Positions 1-8,478 of a DNA stretch of 64,000 bases are shown here, one piece after another (the stretch's first letter is position 1; each line of letters starts with the position of its first letter). Location: the NCBI GenBank assembly GCA_009829735.1, contig CM020618.1, positions 9,205,119-9,269,118 of the forward strand, given 5' to 3'. The notes beneath the pieces were generated by a model. The model had not been told where the DNA came from. It was given only the letters and a program-made list of their open reading frames with translations, and did not search any database. Position numbers and translations under genes: made by a program. Origin of the DNA: Pyropia yezoensis. Lineage: Eukaryota > Rhodophyta > Bangiophyceae > Bangiales > Bangiaceae.

Positions 1-667
1 GATTTTCACACTTGAGACCTGCTGGGAACGCCGCATGTTATGGAGAATAGCTAGTCCGTTTGCAATGTCGTCCACTGTCGAAAATGTTGACCACTCCAGG
101 GTCTCCTGGAGGCCCCCAGGAGGCAGACTCGTGACCGAAGTATTTTCTCTTCTCCTTGTCCGCAACTTCCAAGTCAAGAAAAAGAGAAGCACTCATGGCC
201 TGGGCATCAGGTCTTCCATCAATGGATACACATAGAGGTTGTTGGTTTTCTTGTCATGCATCAAGACCTGAGCGTCAACTCTCTTTTTGCTGTGCTATTT
301 TCTCTGCTACAGAGTGTATTATTCTCGGAGACATACGGCACCCTTCTGGCACCAAAGGGGTGGTCGGATCACACTCAGCAAGAATGATTCGCTTGCAGCG
401 CTCCGCAGCCCGCGAAGGTGAGCAGATCGGGTGCCCCGATTGGCCCCAAGACGTGGTTGACATCAGTGAGCAGATAACTGACAGTACTTTTGCCTTCTCT
501 CCTCATAGCTCAGAGAGAACAATAGCTCTCAGACTTAAAAAAAACCATCTGACTCCCCTCAGTCTCCTCTACAAAGCGGTATGTTGTGCATCTCACACAG
601 TACTCAGAGACCAAGAATCTCAGCGAGAATGTTCGACATTAGGTCCACACTCGCTATGTATACATAA
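1..667. other. No gene recognised
   Basis: This stretch is less GC-rich than most of the window. Short overlapping open frames are present, but none shows a domain, a signal peptide or composition unlike random sequence. I see nothing here that supports a gene. Confidence 0.5.
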
Positions 668-669
668 TA

Positions 670-2109
670 TTGCAGTTTCCCGAAATTTGTCTCATGGAGA
701 CAAGAGCAACAGCGTGACAACAAGGCCATGAACCAACCGCGTGCTAGGAGCTCGCAGCGGACCAATAGCGTGCAGTGGTACTTTTCTTTTGATTAGGCGA
801 TGATTGGCTGCAGTCTCGGCGGATCTGGTACCGAACGCTGGTTGGTCAGATAGCTGTTGTTATCTCTCACGATCTGGGCGGATTTACCTCGATCTCGGCC
901 CGATCCACTCAAGAGCACTGGGAGAGGTCGCAGCTGGTTCCTGGGATGCCTGGTTCCTCTTCGATGTGGGCAGAAATCTCTAGGAAGTCTTAAATCGCAC
1001 TGCTTCCGCACTAACACGGAGCACTCATTGGGCACACGCCTAGTTAAGGTGTACAGCCTGGGCTTCTTTACGCCAGCCTTTCCAAACAAACTTGCAGCCC
1101 TGTGAGTGGCTGAAAAGAAAATTGGGGATTTCTCATGACCCCAATTTTCACCCCACGCCACAGAGGCCGTGAGGGACGGTCGGGCGCAGCCCCGGTGACG
1201 CGGCCATCCGGATCTTGCGCATGAGTGTGTCCCCGCGATTGAATCTACCCCACCCCGTGCACGACATTTCCACCCCTCCCCCCCCTCCTCCCGTCGCCTT
1301 GCCGCCTCCCCCTTTAATCCCCCCCCCGCCGGGGTCTGAAGGTGACAGCCCTTCCCCCATCACTAACTCCCCCGGGCATTCTCAGACATCTCTGAGATGC
1401 CCCGGGGAAGCGTCTGCAGGTGTGCTATGAGGGTCGAAAAGCCTCCGAGATGCAGAGGACCGTACATCCGCCTCAGGTGGTAGAGTCACAGTCATGGGGG
1501 GACCGCACCTCCCCCGAGACGTGAAGAGACGACCCCTGCGCCGGGCCCACCCCTGTTTGACCTCGCCAACCCCGGGTGTGACGGGTAGTGAGCCCTTGGA
1601 GGGTGCGCCGAGCGAGGGTGGGGGCCTTTGGGCGCTGTGCGAGGGGATTAGGTGGGGTGGGTGGCACTTCACCAAGGTGTGATGATTCGTCCCGTCAGCC
1701 GTTCTTTGAAGAACGGTTGACTCTCCACTGTGCATTCTTTTCCATTCTTTTCTATTCTCACCTGCCCCACACGGCCGCGACAACGGGTGCTGGTGAACAC
1801 GTGTACATTCTTCAACTTCCTGTGGCCCAAAGGAAGAAAAGGACCTGACACCTCGCTCTTGAGCCGATGCGGTGACAGAATGGCCCCTCAGAGCGATCGA
1901 ATTGATCTTCGTCGGCCAATGAGGAGACGAGGGAGCCCGTGAAACCCAGGCTGCATAAGAAACGCCCTATTGACTAGGCGTGGGCAGTGGTGCGCCATCT
2001 GAGGCATGCCATTGGCCTGTTGTGGGTCTGTTATTGTCAATGTCGCCATGAGACAAAATCCGGGGTACTGCAATATTGTCGCCATGAGACAAATTTCGGG
2101 GTACTGCAA
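670..2109. mobile_element. Non-autonomous DNA transposon (MITE-like), TA-flanked
   Basis: The outer ends are inverted copies of each other. The left end (670-703) begins TTGCAGTTTCCCGAAATT, and the right end (about 2076-2109), read on the minus strand, begins TTGCAGTACCCCGAAATT. Similarity continues weakly for about 70 bp inward. Both ends are flanked by TA (668-669 and 2110-2111). The right terminus is present twice in tandem, with a 36-bp period (2041-2076 and 2077-2112). The 1.44-kb interior has proline-rich low-complexity frames near 1215-1430 and no recognisable transposase. A TA duplication with TIRs containing CAGT suggests the Tc1/mariner/pogo group, but this is inference. Confidence 0.6.
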
Positions 2110-2112
2110 TAC
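2041..2112. repeat. Two tandem copies of a 36-bp unit
   Basis: The unit starts TGTCGCCATGAGACAAA and ends near CGGGGTACTGCAAT; the two copies differ at a few positions. A third, inverted copy lies at about 668-703. Together they form the terminal repeats of the element at 670-2109. Confidence 0.9.
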
Positions 2113-2263
2113 CGAGATCGGATAAGGAAACAGAAGTGTTCTGACCAATCAGCGTTCACTCCGAGACTCACGGTCACCGCAGTCAATAAAATGCTTCCAG
2201 GGACGCTATGTATTGGTTGCTTTCAGGACACTGACACGCCATTGGCACAACCTTGTGTTCATG

Positions 2264-2283
2264 TGTGGCGCATGACGATAGAA
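2264..2283 (+). repeat. Left terminal inverted repeat of the 5.7-kb element
   Basis: TGTGGCGCATGACGATAGAA, identical to the reverse complement of 7974-7993. The 9-mer CTTGTGTTC ends 3 bp upstream. Confidence 0.65.
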
Positions 2284-3235
2284 CCCTAAGAAATTTTAAG
2301 ATCGCGGAGCCGAGATAAACGGGTTTGAAAAATGTGCGCTCTAAAGTCGCCGGGCCGCTGAGGGGAGGCCCGATCCCGCCGTTGATCGGAAGAAACGGCC
2401 CCGACGTGCACCCGTGCCAAGCGTCCGCTGTTGCGCTGCACTGCAGTCGCTTGTGGTGCGCCCCAGAGACCCGCCCGCGTGCCTCTCGCCGTTGCGCTGC
2501 CCTGGCTTCTGTTTGTGCCCAAGCGTCAGGATGCCATCCCCTGGTGGCTGCTGGAGCTACGTGACCGGAGCCAGCAGCGACTTCCTCCGCCCCGCGCGGG
2601 CGTCCACACCTTTTCTGGTACGCTCCCCTCGTGCGCCTTTGCTGGTGCACCCTCGCCGTTCTTTGTGAGGGGAGGGCTCCAACGTTGGGCACCCCCGCGC
2701 AGCTGGGTGGCTTGTTGACAGTCTGCCCCGCGTGAGATAACCCTAACCCACTGACGCACGATGGACCGCTTTCTTGCTGTCTTGGTCTGTCACTGCCTTG
2801 GCTGCTGACTGTGCTCCCCTGCTTCGCATGGCATCCAGTTCTGTCTACGTATGGAGCTGCGCCACTGCACGGCGGCGGCAGAAGGCAGGTGGGATGTACC
2901 GCGCAGCTGTCCTTCCAGCACCTACTCGGCAGCCGCTGACGAGGTGGGGCTCTCACATGCGGGTCGGCACGGAAGAGATTGACGGCGGTGCAGTCATGGG
3001 GAAGCTGTGAACCAGAGGAGGTGTGTGCCAGCGTGGGTGGCGTGCAAGACCGGCAAGGGTGGCTTGGCGTGGCCGAGGTGGTCTAGCGCGCCGCCTGGGG
3101 CAACACGGTGTTGTCGTCGACGAGCCCGTCTTGGGTGCCGCCGCAGGCGACGGTGCATCGAGGGTGAGACGGCTCAGCGGTTGTGCACGCTGTCATCAGC
3201 CAGAGCTTGTGTGCCGTCCTTGCGGACGTGCCGCG
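2284..3235. other. 5' internal region of the transposon, no clear gene
   Basis: Several overlapping open frames occur on both strands but none has recognisable features. The first credible coding signal is the SAM-like segment beginning at 3236. Confidence 0.45.
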
Positions 3236-5355
3236 ATGGATTCCCTTCGGACCTGGATAGTGCAGCACCGCTTTGTCAGAGTTCCTTCCAGCATTCACGG
3301 ACGTGCTTGGGGTGGAGTGCGTGCATGACCTGCCCTTGGTCACCGAAGCTGATTTGTCTGCGTTGGGGTTGAAGCCCATACAGGCCCGACGCTTTGCGTC
3401 CTTAGTGGCGCAACCTGAGACGGCGGTCGCTCTGCGGCCGGGTCGTGAGCCACACCAAGCCCTGGGCGACAATCCTCCTGTGCTTGTCGTATCACAAGGT
3501 ACCGCTGCTGTGCACAGTTCCTGTGATGGCGAGGGTGCTGCTGTGGAAGAAGATGGCTCACGGCATGAGCGTGGCGCACCTGCGCGACGAGGCAGCAGCG
3601 GCCACAAGTCATCCACGCTCCAGTGAGACCACAGTGCGAGCGATGATCACCCTGAGTGGACTGGCGGGAGCGACGCCGAGACAGAGGTGCCGGCGTTGAA
3701 GCGGCGCAAGACGACTCGACTATCCTTCAAGCAGAGGGTCTTGGCTGGCGCGTCGCAGTCGAAAGGCAGTGGGAGGTTGCGCTTGCCGACCAAGCACAGC
3801 AATGGTGCTCCGAGAAGCACCTCTCATACCGCGGCAGGTGCTGGATTGGGTCACGAGACGCCGGTGATTGGGCCGATAGGAGCATGCCGTTGTGCGGAGG
3901 TGCTGAAATCCTTTGATGCGCAGTTTGCCGCCGCCAAGCGGACGGCGCATGAGAAACGGCGACGGGGGGGCACCGACCGTCATCCGAGCGACTACAATTA
4001 TGCAAGGCCGGGTGCTGTTTCTGTTGCGGTGCTTTTTGACGGGAGAGGCAACTGGGTCGTCCACGAACGTTGTGCTCGCGAGCACCCCCATGTCTCGAAC
4101 TGGTGGCTGGCGAAGTACCATAAGCGAGCAATTGACATGGCGCAGGTGCCCTTGCGGCGGATGTCCAAGAGCGACGTGGCCGCCAGCACTATGGCGTACA
4201 CGCTCATCTCCTGCATCCGCTGCCCATCCGAGTGCCTACTGTCCGCCCGGAAGTTCTTCCAGTCGTGCCCGATGACGTACGAGTTGGACATCTTCTGCCC
4301 AACCGGGCATGGACTCTCTGGCATGCCCTCAAACAGGACGAAGGTTGCGGAGCAGCAGCAGTTTCTGGCTTTTGTACATGCGCACCGCTCTCCAACCGGC
4401 CGCACTGCGGACAGGTATGGGCGGTTTTCATAGGGCCGTGTACTACCTCGACGCTAAGTGGACAGTGCTGCGCGAGACAACTCGGAGCGAAGACACGCGT
4501 CTTTCCTTTTCTACCTTGTTCAACCAAGCCCTCGTCGCCACAGGCCTTCCAATGGTCCACAAGGACATTCCTTCGCGCTGGCTGCGATTGCACTTCGGGT
4601 CTGCCAAGCGTGTCGACGGCTGCTTTGTGCCGTCCGACGAACATACCACCCTCTATCCTCACAAAATAGATGCGTGCTCCACCTGTCTCCTTCTCGCTGC
4701 GGACATCCGTTCAGAGAGACAAGCACTCAAGAGGCACCTGCAGCAGAATGACCAGGCGACGGTCGGCCGCCAGGACGCGGTTCGAGCCAACCGCGCAGTA
4801 ATCGCTGATCTCGAGGGGGCCCTCGAGCGACACAAGAAGGAGGCCAGCTCTGCGCTTGAGTATCACATGCAGTGCATCGGTGGCGCGGCTAAGCGGTACG
4901 AGGATCTGGCTAGCTCGTTCCTCAACGTGGTGAGAAGCTGGCGTACGGTGGAGCGACCGTCCGACGGTCCGTCGCACGCGGACGAAGCATTCATTAGACG
5001 GGCGAGCGAGGAATGGTTTAACATCTCGTCAGACTACCAGCAGGACAAGAGTGTCCCGTCATGGAACCGCTCGCCTCAGCCGGGCCCGACTTACTTCATG
5101 TCCGGAGAGACACACTACGTGCACATCTTTTGCGCGGAGAGTTGCGGGGGTACGACCGGTCCATCGCGCTTTTCGGGCAACCTGGTGTACAGTCGCAGCG
5201 AGCGCGTCGGAGGTAGCAAGTCCTCGGACGACACGCTCTCGACGCTGGCTGACATGCTTCTCGGTCGCGTCAACCTTGGTGACGGGGTTCCCCCCCTGTT
5301 TCGCACTGGGTTCGGCCCTGAAGGGCCTCTCAGAGGCTCTGAGAAGGCGCTGTAG
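3236..5355 (+). pseudogene. SAM domain plus N-terminal half of a DDE-like transposase, frame-broken
   Basis: Start chosen at ATG 3236 (MDSLRTWIVQHR). A one-base surplus T near 3272-3274 moves the reading frame, after which DLPLVTEADLSALGL and ARRFASLV complete a SAM-type helical domain, normally a protein-interaction module. An in-frame TGA at 3624-3626 separates this from the next open stretch (3627-4433), which ends in TGRTADRYGR. The frame shifts again near 4425-4433 and continues to 5355 as YYLDAKW, a KLRL-like linker and coiled region, then SSDYQQDKSVPSWN and SPQPGPTYF. The aspartate in SSDYQQ is a plausible first catalytic acid. The protein stops near DTLSTLADML, before the second catalytic region expected for this family. 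That region is found instead on the opposite strand between 5758 and 7000. Probably inactive. The family assignment is from motif memory and needs a profile search. Confidence 0.5.
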
Positions 5356-5757
5356 CATCCCGTGCTCTTCTGAGGTTGATGTGGTGGTGGGTCATTGCGT
5401 GTAAAGAGCTTTTTGGATGCATTCAGATGAGTACGTGACCATTGCAGCCTTGCGCTTCTTGAAGCGCAACCACCGGTGGGTCCTCCACGGAGTACAGAGG
5501 GAAGAGTTTTGCTTCGTTAGCGCATGGCTGTGTACATTTGAGTCCCCCGCGTCATGCTGTGTTCGAAAGACGATACGTCGAATCCTGCGTCACAAGAAAG
5601 TACCCGTCGTGCTCTGAGCCAGCGCTGGAGTCGATACTCACGCTAATGGACCCCACCGACAAACTGCGTCTCGGCGACTGCGCTCTTGAACACAAAACAA
5701 AAGAACCTCTAAAAATCCAGCCAACATGGAAATCGCCTCTCAGTTGCCTGCGTCAAC
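5356..5757. other. Gap between converging transposon ORFs
   Basis: The 402 bp lie between the + stop at 5353-5355 and the - stop at 5758. No domain is visible. If the element has undergone an internal inversion, one breakpoint should fall here or just upstream. Confidence 0.4.
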
Positions 5758-7626
5758 TTACCCTCGGATGTCGGCCCTCTCTTTCGCCAACCTCTTGGCA
5801 TGCCGCTTGACAGTCTCCCCGTCCCACTCCTTCCCTGCCGACGGCGCGGGCATCTTGGCCGCCAGTTGTGTCCACCCCGCCAGCTTCTTCGGCAGCTCTC
5901 CCATAAATGGGGGCCCGAGCAAGGCCGCCGCCAAGGGTGCCAAGTGCGCAGGGGCGGACCATCGCACCTTCCTGGGCACGCCCGCCCCGGAGCCGCCCCC
6001 CTCTGTCTGGCTAGCCTGCGTCGAGGTCAGCGTTGCTGGCTGCGACGCCGCACCCGCGCCAGACACGACCAAATCTGACAACGACGGCGGCTGCGTCGCT
6101 CCGCCTTGACTAGAGACATGAAATCGGTCGGGGACGTACTCGCGCGGCACGTACTTGGCATACATCTCACACGTGCTCTTGGCCTTGGTACCATAAGCCT
6201 CCTTTTGCAGCTCAGGATGGTCCCGGTACGGACGGACCGACGTAAGCGCCGCATTCACGGCGGTGACAGACGTGTCCTTCATCCAGCGCACCTGCTCTCG
6301 CCAGTACGACTCGTTTGCATGCCGCCGGGTGAAAAGACGCACCCTTCGGCAGTGCGGCACGGCGTCAGGCAGCAACAGGGCGCCATCAGAGTCCTGGCAC
6401 CTCTCGGACACGGCAGCCCGACCAACCCCGTGGTACTCTTTGTCGCGCAACGAAGGCATAACGTCCTCCTTGAGGCTCCTGAAGGCTGCGCGATTGCACT
6501 CAAGCATCAGCGTTGTGTCCTCATACAGCGGACCCGAATCTTCAAACGGCTCAAACTCGGACGCGCCGGGGTTAGCGGGGTTGCCCAGATGAACCTTGCC
6601 GTCGTCAGCCAAGAGCAGAAACCCGCGGTACGACATGATGTGGTTAACTGGCGCGAACAGCTTCTCGGTTCCTGCCTTCCAGGTATGCAGCACCTCGTCA
6701 CCGTAGGCCCCCGCGGTGGCATGCGGGGTCATGAGGCGCACGAGCTGCCCGTTGTTGAACGCGTCGGCCTGGTTGTAGTGCCCTGCTAGCTGCCGCGCGA
6801 CAAGGTGCGGGCCAAACTTTGTGTGTCCCACTACCATGAAGACCACCATCGCGCAATCCAGCAGCCCTACGGACAGCATCAGTCCCAGACCACCAAACAA
6901 GAATTGAGACTTGTTGGTACCAGGGCAGGAGTCCATGTGCAAGCGCAGCTTCCGTACAAATGTGAGGGGCACGACGTCACGCTTTCCCAGGTTGCCCATG
7001 TCGCCCTCACCGAGCTGGTGGGCGCCACCCGACAGAGTAGCACGTGCAGGTGCCGATGGAAGAGGGCTTGCCAGTGCCGTGGAGCCAGTCTTGGGCTCGA
7101 CCGCCTGGCTCGCCACCGAGGTGGTCTCGCCTGATGCGAGCACCGGCAGACCAGGGGCTGTCGGGGGAGGTGCCGAGAGTGGGGAACGAGACACGGCGGT
7201 AGCTGCCGGAAGAAGCGGTACAGGTCGGGACTGTGCCCACGCATCGGACACCGGCAGGCGCGCATCGAAGTGCGAGAGGGGCGACACCAAGCGGGGACGC
7301 TCCGGCCGTACCACTGCCTGCAAGGGAGGCGTCGGAGAGAGAGACACCTGCTGTGCCGACACAGGCAAGGAAGCCATCAGAAAGGGTGACGCCAAGATGG
7401 GGCGGAGAGGGGGGGGGCGCAAAGTCACTGGTGGTGACGAGGGTGAGGGCGTCAGAAGGCCGGGGAAGTGAGAGCCTGGTCCAGTCACGGGGGTGGTGGT
7501 GAGCCGAGGAGACTCGCGCGAGATAGCGTCCGTGGTATACGGCTCCATGGTAGGAGATGCGGAAACGAGCGCCGCGAGAGCGGGATGGTCCGTCACAGGT
7601 GACGCAATAGGGCCAAGCCGCCTCAT
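5758..7626 (-). CDS. C-terminal half of the DDE-like transposase with Pro/Ser-rich leader
   Basis: Open for 622 codons from ATG 7626. The first 200 or so residues are Pro/Ser/Thr-rich and carry no motif. From about position 6990 downwards the sequence becomes ordered: LRLHMDSCPGTNKSQF, a plausible second catalytic aspartate, then FMVVGHTKFGPH, HYNQADAFNNGQLV and WREQVRWMKD. These match the part of the family that should follow the + strand fragment ending at 5355. The tail is basic (VKRHAKRLAKERADIRG). No in-frame stop interrupts it. It may be a real two-gene arrangement, or the product of an internal inversion that carried the 3' half onto the other strand beside an unrelated Pro-rich leader. 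Confidence 0.5.
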   Translation of the reverse strand: MRRLGPIASPVTDHPALAALVSASPTMEPYTTDAISRESPRLTTTPVTGPGSHFPGLLTPSPSSPPVTLRPPPLRPILASPFLMASLPVSAQQVSLSPTPPLQAVVRPERPRLVSPLSHFDARLPVSDAWAQSRPVPLLPAATAVSRSPLSAPPPTAPGLPVLASGETTSVASQAVEPKTGSTALASPLPSAPARATLSGGAHQLGEGDMGNLGKRDVVPLTFVRKLRLHMDSCPGTNKSQFLFGGLGLMLSVGLLDCAMVVFMVVGHTKFGPHLVARQLAGHYNQADAFNNGQLVRLMTPHATAGAYGDEVLHTWKAGTEKLFAPVNHIMSYRGFLLLADDGKVHLGNPANPGASEFEPFEDSGPLYEDTTLMLECNRAAFRSLKEDVMPSLRDKEYHGVGRAAVSERCQDSDGALLLPDAVPHCRRVRLFTRRHANESYWREQVRWMKDTSVTAVNAALTSVRPYRDHPELQKEAYGTKAKSTCEMYAKYVPREYVPDRFHVSSQGGATQPPSLSDLVVSGAGAASQPATLTSTQASQTEGGGSGAGVPRKVRWSAPAHLAPLAAALLGPPFMGELPKKLAGWTQLAAKMPAPSAGKEWDGETVKRHAKRLAKERADIRG

Positions 7627-7973
7627 GTGCCTCCCGTTTGGCCACCGTGGAGGTGTCGCGGGGAGCGATGCAGGTGGGGCGCCAGGCTTGCTGTTTTGGC
7701 GCGCTTTCTCGGCGCGAAGTGGACACGCACTAGGCAAAGCATCGACCACCCGAGTTTCGCGGCCGTTTCTTACGCGGGACCCACAGCCTAAAGTTTCTTC
7801 ATGTTTTTGACGACCGCTAAAGTACAAAAAATGTTCACATTTGACTAATTCTATTATACTTTTCTTGGAAGTGGAGTACAACGGACGGAATGTAGCTCAA
7901 TTGACAGATCTCGGAACCCCGGTCCTGGCGGTATGGCTAACTCAAAAATGTTCAAAGCCAAAGAACATGGGGT

Positions 7974-7993
7974 TTCTATCGTCATGCGCCACA
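7974..7993 (-). repeat. Right terminal inverted repeat of the 5.7-kb element
   Basis: On the plus strand this reads TTCTATCGTCATGCGCCACA, the exact inverse of the left repeat. CTTGTGTTC begins 4 bp downstream at 7998. Confidence 0.65.
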
Positions 7994-7997
7994 TGTG

Positions 7998-8478
7998 CTT
8001 GTGTTCTTGTTCGGATCGGCCAAAATTTGGCACATAGGAACAGTAGCCCCACTTCGCGGGTCCGGGCACCCACGGACGCGAGATTTGTCGGACTCAGAAC
8101 TGAAATTGCACGCCAAATGCACCGCCCCAACGCAGTGCTCTCCGCTTCCAGCACCCTCATTGAAAACAGCGAGCGGATTATGGGTGGCCAGACCGGCCGT
8201 TTCTTTTTCAACACGACTGGGAATGCTGTGCGGATCCCCCGTGAGACGGCGCCGCGACATCCTCGGCGCACCGGCCGCGGTGGCACCGCGGCGGTGCTCT
8301 TTCGATTGATAGGTACCTACTCCCGTGGGCTCTCTCCAGTTGGAGGGGTTGCCGGCTGTTCTCCCCCCCTCCTACCACCCCTCTCCGCTGCCCCTCTTCC
8401 TCCTCGCCCTGTGCCGCTGTTTAGTCTCTCTCTCTGCTGCCCCGTCTGCTCCCCCCCCCTCGCTCCCCGCCGCGCGCC
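7998..8478. other. Spacer upstream of the membrane-protein gene
   Basis: Base composition changes from moderate GC to very GC-rich at about 8240. No gene is recognised. The 3' part is C/T-rich and may be the 5' leader or promoter of the gene starting at 8479. GGTACCTACTC (8312-8322) recurs at 31117-31127. Confidence 0.35.

Larger units (their letters stand above)
2261..7997. mobile_element. DNA transposon with SAM/DDE-like proteins, about 5.7 kb
   Basis: The ends carry a perfect 20-bp inverted repeat, TGTGGCGCATGACGATAGAA, at 2264-2283 (+) and 7974-7993 (-). Just outside lie direct copies of the 9-mer CTTGTGTTC (2252-2260 and 7998-8006), a candidate target-site duplication. Inside are two converging coding regions (3236-5355 on + and 7626-5758 on -). 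They resemble the N- and C-terminal halves of one transposase-like family known to me from animal repeat proteins. Frameshifts and stops in the + half show decay. A 9-bp duplication would recall Mutator-like elements, but the protein is not a recognisable MULE transposase. Confidence 0.55.

Noticed and set aside
1696..1713. Palindrome CCGTTCTTTGAAGAACGG as a heat-shock-type element
   Set aside because: No gene lies downstream; a similar near-palindrome at 43027 is also isolated. Kept only as a curiosity.
4413..4434. A 19-nt GT...AG segment that could be a mini-intron restoring the frame
   Set aside because: Introns this short are known only from special genomes, and the element has other unrelated frame breaks; a simple indel is more likely.
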